Assembly: GCF_051020955.1 (NCBI RefSeq)
Contig: NC_135019.1
Location: 12,111,501-12,175,500 of the forward strand
Reading direction: 5' to 3'
Source of the DNA: Megalopta genalis
Taxonomy: Eukaryota > Arthropoda > Insecta > Hymenoptera > Halictidae
Length of the DNA: 64,000 nt
Position 1 is the stretch's first letter; every line of letters starts with the position of its first letter. Positions 1 to 10,900 of the stretch are shown piece by piece. The notes beneath the pieces were generated by a model. The model saw only the letters and a program-made list of their open reading frames with translations. It was not told the DNA's origin and did not search any database. The translations under genes were made by a program, and so were the position numbers.

Positions 1-1450
1 AGAAAGTCCCCCTCGCGTGTTTCCCTGCGGGTCTGCGAGCGAGCGAGCGAAAGAACGAGCGTGCTCTCCGCGTCTCGTCGTCTCCGTTGCACCGCGCCGG
101 CTCGAAACCATCGGAGAGGACAGTCGTTTCCCATCCGGTGGAAGAGAGGAATCGTTCGTCGGTTCGGTCGCGTACCTCGCGAACCACGACGCGTAAAGAA
201 AGAAGAAAAGGAGCAGGGCGGCGGGGCGCGGGGTGAAGGGGAGCGGCGACGAAGGCAGCGGCGGCGGCGGCAGCGGCAGCGGCAGCGGCAGCGGCAGCAG
301 CAGCAGCAGCGAGAGACACGTTGCGAGGGCGACAGGGGCTGAGAGGGGATTCCTGGATCGAAAGACGGTGGAAGGGATGTTCGAGGGGGCGAACGAGAAG
401 GGGGATCGGGCCGGGCCGCGGGGGGAAGACGGGAGCAAGGGAAAAAAGGCACGTCGCCGTCCGAATGGATGCGATACGCCGCGTCGCGGAGATCGTACGC
501 AACGCTCGCTCGCCGCTAGCTAGCTTTACTCGTGAAAGCCTAACGAACGCTCTCCTCCTGCGCGAATTTCTGTCCTCCTTCTGTCGCCAGGTACGCAGGC
601 ACCTGCGAGATAATGCCTTGCTAACGCCCGGCGCACCGCTGACCCGGCTCCGCCGCCTTGCCAGATCGTTCGTGGACAGTGTCCTTCCTCCTGATCGAAC
701 GGCTCGCAAACACGGAATCGCCGTTGCCCACTCGATCGACTAACGCGACGAGCATATTTTCGTTAGGAATTAGGCTCTAGGATTGGGAATTAGGATCTGG
801 CTGCCGCGACGCGATGGCGAAATCTTTGCGAGCCCGCGCCCTAATCGAATGTCGCGCAAAATCGATGCCGGCCGTCCGAGATCGCTGCGCGTCGCAGCCG
901 TTGTCAACAATGATTTCGCTGCAACGACGTGTCGATGGAATATTCGATTAGGGCGTAATCTTAGGCCGCAGTTCTACTGATTCTGCTCACACCTGCTTCC
1001 ACACGTTTCCGACAGGCGTGAACCGTTCCGACGAAAAACGCGTTCGCGACAGATCGTTCGCGCTCTCGATCGCGGCGAAGCGAACGCGGGATCGTCCGCA
1101 TTTTTAGCGGCATATCGACCAGCTCGCGTCGATATTTGCGCGCGACAACGCTTCTTAATTCGTCGCGACGCCGTCGGACCGTCCAGGAACGTCCGGGCGA
1201 TTTCCATTGTCGCCATTTCTCGCAGGAACGTCGCGAATGCGCCGAAAGCGCGTTACGGCGACCAGCGGCGGCGGGTGATTACGGATCGACGACGATTTCG
1301 TCGCAGGACGCGGTCAATTAATCCTTGAATTACCACACCCGGGTCTTTTAGGACCCAGAGGCCTGCCTTGATCGTTTAAAACTTGACGCAGTTTGCCATT
1401 TTTTTATGGCAGAGCGATAACGAATTAATATTATTCAACGATGAGTACAA
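1..1450. other. CpG-rich low-complexity region, no supported gene
   Basis: Very CpG-rich DNA with GAGC-type repeats at the start and a GGC/CAG trinucleotide tract at about 250-311. Open frames here are compositional (Arg/Gln/Gly/Ser runs) and resemble no family I know. This texture is common in 5' UTRs or promoters of insect genes, so it may be the leader exon of a gene mostly outside the window. That is inference only. Confidence 0.4.
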
Positions 1451-1463
1451 CTCTTCTTAGAAA

Positions 1464-2332
1464 TTAACCCTTTCTCTACGGCAGCTCCATCCGCCGAAGT
1501 ACCGTCACCGAACGGAAACTCGCTCCGGAAATATGCACAGTGCGCGTGGTTTCTGTATATACGTTGTTCTAAGTCTTAAATAATAACTGTGCCGAATAAA
1601 ACAATCGTTGCTCTAATGTAACAAGTATATTTACATTTTTAATTGAAAAAGACTTACAAAATTATCGGTAACATAGGTGTTTATATAATTACAAAGCCTA
1701 ACGATTAAATGTTTAATATAATTAATAACGAGACGAAAATTATGATAACATAATAATACGTAAAAACTAATAATATAATTCTGTGCGATATATTCGAAAG
1801 CAAGGATCTATACCAGGGGTGTCAAACACAAAAGCTAACTTGGGCCAAATAAACAATGCTTAACTTTAGGTGGGCCGTAAAAAAGAATCAATGTTCATAG
1901 AAACAAATATTTTTATTTTGACTAGTACACTGTAATAAACATATATAAAGTTAAATTATTGATTACGTCTTGATACTTGACATCTCTTCTCTGATACTAT
2001 CTTTCCTATTTCGGGAGAAATTTTATTGGCCGAGACTATTTCTATTTTATTTTTACTTTGCGTCGGATATATTGACCGGGCCGCAAAAATGTTCATCTCG
2101 GGCCGCATGCGGTCCGCGGGCCGCAAGTTTGACACTCCTGATCTATACAAAGGCCAACATCGCAATCTTTGCACTCGCACCGCGAATCCGTTCTTTTATC
2201 ATTTTTGCTACAAATTACACATCCGCGTCTTCTGTATACACTTCATTTCGATGCCGCATATACGCGGCACCCGTGCCCACAGGTCGTCGAGTGGGTGCCG
2301 CATATATGCGGCGCTCGGCGCGAAAGGATTAA
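1464..2332 (+). mobile_element. TTAA-flanked piggyBac-like MITE, family B copy 1
   Basis: Starts TTAACCCTTTCTCTACGGC and ends with GCGCGAAAGGATTAA, so it has CCCTTTCG-type inverted ends and a TTAA target, as piggyBac elements do. Two CCGCATATATGCGG-type palindromes lie near the right end (about 2255-2310). Copies are at 10051-10901 (inverted) and 63353-63786. It has no transposase and is non-autonomous. It carries a nested hAT element at 1814-2140. Confidence 0.8.
1814..2140. mobile_element. hAT-type MITE nested in family B copy 1
   Basis: Inverted ends CAGGGGTGTCAAAC and GTTTGACACTCCTG, flanked by a perfect 8-bp target duplication ATCTATAC (1806-1813 and 2141-2148). An 8-bp duplication with CAGGGGTGTCAAA ends is the hAT signature. 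The family B copy near 63353 has a single ATCTATAC and no insert, so it is the empty site. Confidence 0.88.
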
Positions 2333-3334
2333 AAAAAAGAAATAAGTACTACAACAAAATTTTCGTCCGTAACGTTTGTATACGTGAAGTGATCGCGTGG
2401 AACTCCCAATCGCCGGCACTGCGAGGGTTAAGAGCCGACTACCGATCGCACCGGAAGTCCTCGGATTCCGCTCGATCAACGCGCGCGTAAAGGATCGCCG
2501 CGAGTTCCCTGCGGCCGCCTAGTATTTTTCCTCGGAACGGAGCGTGTTTACGGGGGAAACTCGCGCCGGGCCTCGTAAATACGAGATTCGCGGCCGCGGG
2601 AAAGATAAATATTTTCGCGAACAAGTAGTCGGCCGTTCTCCGTGCTCGACCCCGCCAAGTGCATCCGCGAAGATGCAAAGTCGTTACGTAACCGCGCACA
2701 CGCATGCACGCCGGTCCTTCGCGAGGGTGCGCGTGTGCGTGTGCGTGTGCGCGTGTGCGCAGCCAGCACGGATGAAAGATTAACGAGGATTGATCCCTTC
2801 GAAAGCGACGCGGGAGCATATTTATTGTAACCTTGACACAGTTCCCGGCATCGGGCTCTCTTCCTAGATCCAGGCCGAGGGGGTTCCCGTGCCCCGTCCT
2901 CGCGCGCGCCTCGCGCCCCGCGCCGTTTCGACCCCGTGGAACAGAGGCGGGACAATTTTATCGCTAATGCGCGCCGCTGCGCCGCGGTACACGTGTTACA
3001 GAACTCTCTCCGCGTTGCATCATAACCGCGTATCGATCCGGCGAACATTGTAACACGATGGCAACGATGATGTTTCATTTACCCTGGCGCGGGAGGTCCG
3101 GGCCCGCGCGAACCGGGGCGTCAAGGAGAACTGTATGAAATCGTCGGAGGCAACTGTACGAAACAAACGCGTCGGGTTTATCCTGCTATCCCGTTTCACG
3201 GATGTCCGTGCGTCACGGTCTGCTCCGAATAGAAATTCGCTGACGATTTCTTTTTCGTAACCGCGGCAACACTCGAGTGACACTGGTAACTGCTTGCCGA
3301 TTGTCAACAACCACAAAAACGATCCGCGAGGCTT
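2333..3334. other. CpG-rich spacer with GTGCGT microsatellite, no gene
   Basis: No coding region recognised. It contains a short GTGCGT/GTGTGC dinucleotide-like tract at about 2727-2760 and alternating CpG-rich and ordinary DNA. Overlapping open frames on both strands have the same low-complexity composition and are not supported as genes. Confidence 0.4.
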
Positions 3335-5561
3335 GAATAATCGTATCGCCCCTTTCTAAGTCGTTTATTTTTGTTTACGAGCCGAGGAACAACTTCGGCG
3401 AATTTACTGTATTTTGCGCGAACATGAATGGCAATGTCCGAGCACTAGTATGACGTCAGGAGCGCATTTCCACTCTGAGGGTTCCAGGTGAGTTCCAATT
3501 CTTTAATAGCCATTTCAGACGATCAGCTGTTTATGGCAATACCAACGAACAGATCGACGTTGATCTCACGGAAGTAGGTCCAAGAATTGAATCGATTCTG
3601 GCCTTAGACACCCAGAATAATCGTATCGCCTCTTTCTAAATCGTCTACTTTTGTTTACGAGCCAAGGAACAACTTCGGCGAATTTACTGTATTTTGCGCG
3701 AACATGAATGGCAATGTCCGAGCACGAGTATGACGTCAGGAGCGCATTTCCACTCTGAGGGTTCCAGGTGAGTTCCAATTCTTTAATAGCCATTTCAGAC
3801 GATCAGCTGTTTGTGACAATACCAACGAAAAGATCGACGTTGATCTCACGGAAGTAGGTCCAAGAATTGAATCGATTCTGGCCTTAGACACCCTGAATAA
3901 TCGTATCGCCTCTTTCTAAATCGTCTATTTTTGTTTACGAGCCGAGGAACAACTTCGGGGAATTTACTGTATTTTTCGCGAACATGAATGGCAATGTCCG
4001 AGCACTAGTATGACGTCAGGAGCGCACTTCCACTCTGAGGGTTCCAGGTGAGTTCCAATTCTTTAATAGCCATTTCAGACGATCAGCTGTTTGTGACAAT
4101 ACCAACGAAAAGATCGACGTTGATCTCACGGAAGTAGGTCCAAGAATTGAATCGATTCTGGCCTTAGACACCCTGAATAATCGTATCGCCTCTTTCTAAA
4201 TCGTCTACTTTTGTTTACGAGCCGAGGAACAACTTCGGGGAATTTACTGTATTTTGCGCGAACATGAATGGCAATGTCCGAGCACGAGTATGACGTCAGG
4301 AGCGCATTTCCACTCTGAGGGTTCCAGGTGAGTTCCAATTCTTTAATAGCCATTTCAGACGATCAGCTGTTTGTGACAATACCAACGAAAAGATCGACGT
4401 TGATCTCACGGAAGTAGGTCCAAGAATTGAATCGATTCTGGCCTTAGACACCCTGAATAATCGTATCGCCTCTTTCTAAATCGTCTACTTTTGTTTACGA
4501 GCCGAGGAACAACTTCGGGGAATTTACTGTATTTTGCGCGAACATGAATGGCAATGTCCGAGCACGAGTATGACGTCAGGAGCGCATTTCCACTCTGAGG
4601 GTTCCAGGTGAGTTCCAATTCTTTAATAGCCATTTCAGACGATCAGCTGTTTGTGACAATACCAACGAAAAGATCGACGTTGATCTCACGGAAGTAGGTC
4701 CAAGAATTGAATCGATTCTGGCCTTAGACACCCTGAATAATCGTATCGCCTCTTTCTAAATCGTCTACTTTTGTTTACGAGCCGAGGAACAACTTCGGGG
4801 AATTTACTGTATTTTGCGCGAACATGAATGGCAATGTCCGAGCACTAGTATGACGTCAGGAGCCCATTCCCACTCCGAGGGATAAACGTTTCAGGTGAGT
4901 TCCAATTCTTTAATAGCCATTTCAGACGATCAGCTGTTTGTGACAATACCAACGAAAAGATCGATGTAGATCTCACGGAAGTAGGTCCAAGAATTGAATC
5001 GATTCTGGCCTTAGACACCCTGAATAGTCGTATCGCCTCTTTCTAAATCGTCTACTTTTGTTTACGAGCCAAGGAACAACTTCGGCGAATTTACTGTATT
5101 TTTCGCGAACATGAATGGCAATGTCCGAGCATGACTATAACGTCAGAAGCCCATTTCCACTCCGAGGGATAAACGTTCCAGGTGAGTTTCAATTCTTTAA
5201 CCGTTCGAGTCCCAAGCATCGCGATCGCGCCGTTCAGATCTTGTATCGCGATCAAACTTTAGTGACGCGCGTACATCGCGTAGCTGTATTTTCTCATTTT
5301 TTTCCTTTTTATTTTGTTTGTCAATCTTGACGGGCGCTATCGCGCCGGTTCTCTTCGCAATGAATTAAGACAAGCGTTATCACGCTGTTCGCCACTTTTC
5401 GACCGTGTTTTCTGAATAACTCCTGGGACTCAAACGGTTAATAGCCATTTCAGACGATCAGCTGTTTGTAACAATACCAACAGAATGACGACAATCATCG
5501 ACGTTGATCTCACGGAAGTAGATCCAACAAATGAATCGATCCTGGCCTTGGACGTCCTGAA
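3335..5561. repeat. 280-bp tandem satellite array, about 7 units
   Basis: The phrase GAATAATCGTATCGCC recurs at 3335, 3615, 3895, 4175, 4455 and 4735, then as GAATAGTCG at 5022: spacings 280 x5 and then 287. Units are nearly identical except the last two, which have small insertions and more changes. Each unit holds a TTTACTGTATTTT stretch resembling a family A transposon end. The identical 75-aa open frames on the minus strand are this repeat, not genes. The last unit is split by a MITE at 5197-5441 and resumes to about 5561. Confidence 0.93.
5197..5441. mobile_element. TTAA MITE inserted in the satellite
   Basis: Ends are TTAACCGTTCGAGTCCCA and TGGGACTCAAACGGTTAA, an inverted repeat flanked by TTAA. 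Uninterrupted satellite units read AATTCTTTAATAGCC; here the same sequence is opened at its TTAA and restored after the insert. The intact units are the empty site, which proves insertion with TTAA duplication. There is no coding capacity. Confidence 0.9.
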
Positions 5562-6179
5562 ATCGTCGAAAGCACCCTCCTCGCGGGGTGGTGAAAGGCG
5601 GCAAATCCCAAACTATTTACGTGCGCTAATCGGAGAAAGGAAGTCTCGCGGTTTCTGCAAGGATCGTCGAACGGTCCACCCCTGGGCGGAAGTCGCGAAA
5701 GGGGTAGGAAATGTTCGACGGTGGTGTCGTCGTCGTCGTCGGCGTTGACGTGGTAGGCGTCGATGGGTCGCAATTTACAGCGGCGCAAAACGATTTCGAG
5801 AGGAAAGCCGGCTCTCGCAGCCGCCGTGTCTGCGTATGGATCGGGCTTTAGAAGAGCGGACGCGAGCGAACAGGACAGAACAGAGCAGAACAGAACAGAA
5901 CAGAACGGAGCAGAACAGAACGAGCAAGCGAGCGAGCGAGCGGATCTCTTTGTGTAACACGAGGGCCGCAGGGCCATCTTCTTTCTCCTCTCTGGACGGC
6001 CTCTGATACCTACTCCCCTCCGTCCGTGTCCCGCCGGTTTCTCATCCTCGTTCTTCCTCTCCCGGAGAGGGCCGGAGAACCGAGAGACCGTCTCCTCTGA
6101 CGCCGCTCTCCTCTCTGTCCTCGCGACGAGTCATCTCGTTTAGGATCGTGCAAGCGCCCCGGCGGTGCGGCGCGGCGCG

Positions 6180-6229
6180 GCGCATCGCATCGCATCGCAT
6201 CGCATCGCATCGCATCGCATCGCATCGCG
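6180..6229. repeat. GCATC pentanucleotide microsatellite
   Basis: About nine to ten perfect tandem copies of CGCAT in a GC-rich context. Confidence 0.95.
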
Positions 6230-6682
6230 ACTCTCTCGGCTCGGCTCGGCTCGGCCTGGCGAGGGGAGCGAGGAGGACTCGATGCCACGGGAACGACGTC
6301 GGGCGGGAGGGTGGCGCTGGGGGGACGGATCGTTGGCTGCGGCGATGCGAACACCATCGTCGTCGGCGTCGTCGTCGTCGGCGTCGTCGTCGTCGGAGGG
6401 GAAGACGGAGGGGAGAAGAACGGGCCGGCGGCGGCCGGTGAGCCAAGGAACGAGGAGAGGAACCGAGAAGAGAGGCGACAGGGTCGAGGGAGAGTAGCTA
6501 CGGGACAGAAGGATATATGGCTGTGTATTATGTACTCGGGAACCGTGTTACATACGCCTTCGTTCCTCCATGTACCCCGGCGAGCAGGTGTGCGTTTCCT
6601 CGTGCACGCTCCCCAACGATCCTCTATATTGGTTCCAACGCCGCGTCGGTGTGTTCTGCGCACACACGGCCGACGAGAGCTG

Positions 6683-6684
<2 letters not shown>

Positions 6685-6739
<55 letters not shown>
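6685..6739. repeat. GA dinucleotide microsatellite
   Basis: About 27 uninterrupted GA units. Read as Ser-Leu or Arg-Glu runs it makes spurious open frames. Confidence 0.97.
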
Positions 6740-6741
<2 letters not shown>

Positions 6742-6915
6742 CGATCCGCACGCAACCGGCCAGCCTCGAAGAACCCGCGAACAGATCACGCGAGTCGCGT
6801 GAAAAATCGGATACCCAGAGCTGCGGGTCCTGCGGATCGCATTATGCCGCCGAATGTGCGGATCGGAGAGGCCCGGGGGCCCTTCTTCAAGCAGCAGCTT
6901 CGGAAACGTTGTTAG

Positions 6916-7861
6916 GTAAATTGCTAATCGTTGCGAACGTTCCTTCTGAATTCTTGTTCTCTAATAGCCGGTTTAAATCGTCAGCGTACGTTGGCTTCGG
7001 TAACAGCGTCTCGAAGAGAGTTCACTGGTACATACATATGTATGTAGGAAATGTGAGCGTTTGCGATGATGTTCTTCACGGTCAGTTTGGAAGAATGTTT
7101 TTGCTATCAGTGTATGTACGATTCTTATGAATTCGATTGAAACGTAGTTCTCCGATATGGCCGTCGAAGACATCCGGAGGATGTTATAATTTACGTGCGT
7201 TTATGTTACACCATGTATATATGCTGTAATTTAATATACGTTTCATTTCCTTCGTTTAATCCTTAACTGATGTAACAGAGTACCAAAACGTTGTATTTTA
7301 TTTTCTAGCAAAAATATAATTTTATATATATATTTCTTTTTTATTATTTTATACACTGGCTAAGAATGAAATATCGGTGGAGCATCTATCAACGTGTCTT
7401 TTTTCTAATTTGTCGAAGTCTATTTTCTGATGATTCTAAAATCGCAACTGCCTTTGTCAATTTTGTTAACAAAGTTATTTTACCCGATGGTCGAGTGAAA
7501 TAAAAAAAAATTTCGAAAACGGAACAATGAAACACGAAACTGTAAAAGAACTGTCCTCGTCTCTTCGTAACTTGGGTTTAAAACGGACGGTCTAAGTATT
7601 AAAACGATACGATTGACGCAACGGAATCGTCGATATAAATTATCGCTACCAACTAATGAGAAACTAATTATAATCTATCGAGAACTTCTGCTGGGATATT
7701 TAATGAGCGACACGCAGCGAACTCTGGCGGTCGGAATGATTACCAAACGATCTGCTTCGCGTTTCCATCAGTACCGACCGTAGGTAAGTCTCTGACAATT
7801 CACACGGAAGAATTTCATAATCGCAAATACAAAATTTCTATATTTAATTATTTCATTATTA
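6916..7861. other. AT-rich intergenic DNA, nothing recognised
   Basis: Ordinary AT-rich sequence downstream of the minus-strand oxygenase-like gene. Scattered homopolymers only; no gene, repeat or RNA recognised. Confidence 0.4.
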
Positions 7862-7867
7862 TTTATT
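7862..7867 (-). terminator. Probable poly(A) signal of the mpaB-family gene
   Basis: AATAAA on the minus strand about 40 nt past the stop codon at 7908, a normal place for a cleavage signal. This is inferred from position and motif only. Confidence 0.5.
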
Positions 7868-7907
7868 TAAGCACTGTAAACCTGTCATCGCGTTTAAGTC
7901 ACAGAAG

Positions 7908-10900
7908 TTACTTTATTTTCGGATAGACACAAAATTGTGACTCCTTTTTGCCGAACTTCATCCACGCTAGGATCGGATAGTTCTGGAGCATCCAGTAAAC
8001 TGCCATTAAAAAGTAATTAAACCATGTCCTGATCACGACGCCAATGTAGGGGGCACCTGCGGTACGAAGAGTAGGCTTAATTAGAATATAGACGCAACTT
8101 GTTGCTTTGAAACGGGCTGGCAACAAAATCGGTCAATATGCAACGTTCTCTCTCGATTAGTATTATTGCCAGATCAATTTGCCACATATAACTTACTGCA
8201 TAAATACAAGGACCACTCGCGTTGCTTGTAATTATAAGTCGAGTACCATCCAAGTGGCTTGGGATCTATGAACAGAAAACACGATCGAATTTAGACCGTA
8301 TCATGGAGTACTTTAGCCCCTTAATTTAAACTTTAACCCTTTGCCGTGCCATTTTCTTCATAATTGAACTGATAAGCACATTTTCAATTGTAGTAATTTC
8401 TTCGAAAAGAAAAAGAAAATTTATATTTATCGTAAGTCTACATTTACTGGGATGATTAAGTATTGATATATATTAATACTATATATTATATATTACTATA
8501 TATTAATACTATATATTATATATTACTATATATTAATACTATATATTATATATTACTATATATTAATACTATATATTATATATTACTATATATTAATACT
8601 ATATATTATATATTACTATATATTAATACTATATTAAGTATTGATCGCAAGAGGACAACATTTTATCCCGGCTTTAAAAAACGGAATAACATTGGTATTT
8701 AATAGGATATTACTAGAAAACTGCACCACATGAGTCTGACTCGTTAAAGTACGGCGAGAGGTTAAATAAGACTAAACGCCCTCGATTTTGTCCTTTGTCT
8801 CGATTATAAATTGTTTCAGACAACACGAGATATCAAGAAACAACACAAATTATAGAAATAACACGATACTCACTCTGCGCGTTAGCCAGAGAGTACGTCA
8901 ACTCGAAGAAGGCGTCGGCGTCCAAGTTGAAATCGACGTACCAGAAACCGTTGATCGCGTTCGAAGCGAGTTTCACGAAATCCGGCGACGAGTTCTGTAT
9001 GCGTTTGTTGAGCACGTCGGCTGCGATTCTCCTGCACAGCTCCGTGGTCTCCGCAACGTTTCGCCGAGCGATGTTCATCCTGGAAAATCTGGCGGTCGTA
9101 TCGGCGAACGATTTCGATTCGCTTCGACTTTCTTACCGGTCGGAGATATCCAACAGATGACCCGTCACTCGCCACAAATGATTGAAGCCCGCCTGTTGCT
9201 CATGGGTGCAGTGCCCCAGTCCTACGCGATGGGGTGCTATCAGCGAGAACCCTAGGAACCCGAACTGCGTGATCGCCATGTCCTTTTGGTAGATCGAGTT
9301 CAGTCCCTGCTCGACGCGTCTCTTGCTCACTATTGCGTGCCTCCATCTAACTGCGTTCACCGCCTTGAACCACCTTCGACAACGTTACGTTAAACTAGAT
9401 CCATGTAACTCGAGCATCTTGGACACGATTCGATTATTAACCCTTTCGCGCCGAGCGTCGTATACACAGGGTGTCCCAAAAATGTCTCGCAATCCGAAAG
9501 TAGGGGATTCCTGAGGTGATTTGAAGCAACTTTTTCCTTAGCGAAAATGCAATCCACGGCTTCGTTTACGAGTTATTAAACGAAAAACCGTGACCAATCA
9601 GAGGCGAGATCATTTGGCGCGAGACGGCCGAGTCAATCAGCGGAACTGGGCTCCGTGCACTCTTTGGCTGGGTCGCCGCGCACCAGCCGAGCTCGCCTCT
9701 TATTGGTCAGAGTTTTTCGTTAATAACTCGTAAACGAAGCCTCGGAGAAAATTTTCGCAAAGGAAAAAGTTGCTTCAAATGACCTCAGGAAGCTCCCATT
9801 TCCGGATTACGAGACATTTTCGGGACATTCTGTATGCGACGCCCGTATGAACAGGTCGTCGAGTGGATGCCGAAACCGCGAGACATTCTTTCTCCGATTA
9901 GCGCACGTAAATAGTTTAGGCTTGCGCCTACCACCACCCCCCGAGGAGGGTGCTTTCGACGATTTCAGGGTGTCTAAGGCCAGAATCGATTCAACTGTTG
10001 GATCTACCTCCGTGGCATTGTTACAAACAGCTGATCATCTGAAATTGCTATTAACCCTTTAGCGCCGAGCGCCGCATATATGCGGCATCCACTCGACGAC
10101 CTGTGGGTACGGGCACCGCATATATGCGGCATCGAAATGAAGTGTATACAGAAGACGCGGATGTGTAATTTGTAGCAAAAATGATAAAAGAACGGATTCG
10201 CGGTACGAGTGCAAAGATAGCGATGTTGGCCTTTGTATAGATCAGGAGTGTCAAACTCGCGGCCCGAGATGAACATTTTTGCGGCCCAGTCAATATATCC
10301 GACGCAAAGTAAAAATCAAATAGAAATAGTCTCGGCCAATAAAATTTCTCCCGAAATGGGAAAGATAGTATCAGAGAAGAGATGTCAAGTATCAAGACGT
10401 AATCAATAATTTAACTTTATATATGTTTATTACAGTGTACTAGTCAAAATAAAAATATTTGTTTCTATGAACATTGATACTTTTTTACGGCCCACCTAAA
10501 GTTAAGCATTGTTTATTTGGCCCAAGTTAGCTTTTGAGTTTGACACCCCTGGTATAGAACCTTGCTTTCGAATATATCACACAGCATTATATTATTAGTT
10601 TTTACATATTATTATGTTCTAATAATTTTCGTCTCGTTATTAATTATATTAAACATTTAATCGTTAGGCTTTGTAATTATATAAAAACCTATGTTACCTA
10701 TAATTTTGTAAATCTTTTTAAATTAAAAATGTAAATATACTTGTTACATTAGAGCAACGATTGTTTTATTCGGCACAGTTATTATTTAAGACTTAGAACA
10801 TCATATATACAGAAACCACGCGCACTGTGTATATTTCCGGAGCGAGTTTCCGTTCAGTGTCGGTACTTCGGCGGATGCAGCTGCCGCAGCGAAAGGGTTA

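Larger units (their letters stand above)
5562..6900. other. CpG-rich block with several microsatellites
   Basis: Includes GAACA/GAGCA-type repeats at about 5868-5941, a GCATC pentamer array, CGTCGTCG stretches near 6355-6400 and a long GA tract. Open frames are low-complexity on all frames. It may be a promoter or 5' leader; no splice-consistent coding exon was found. The start (about 5562-5660) still resembles the dispersed repeat seen at 9874-10055. Confidence 0.4.

Noticed and set aside
1970..2490. 120- and 154-codon plus-strand frames
   Set aside because: They lie across family B and its nested hAT element; both are non-coding MITEs.
3566..4633. Three near-identical 75-codon minus-strand frames starting MAIKELELTWN
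   Set aside because: They are the same segment of the 280-bp satellite read three times; no splice or homology support.
3335..5561. CRISPR-like array
   Set aside because: The repeats are 280-bp head-to-tail units without short repeat/spacer alternation; this is a eukaryotic satellite.
6010..6802. 259-codon minus-strand and 163-codon plus-strand frames
   Set aside because: They overlap each other, run through GA, GCATC and CGTCGT microsatellites, and have no domain.
8463..8702. Repetitive plus-strand frame with INTIYYILLY repeats
   Set aside because: Produced by a 30-bp AT minisatellite inside a MITE; the repeat length is a multiple of three, so the frame stays open by chance.
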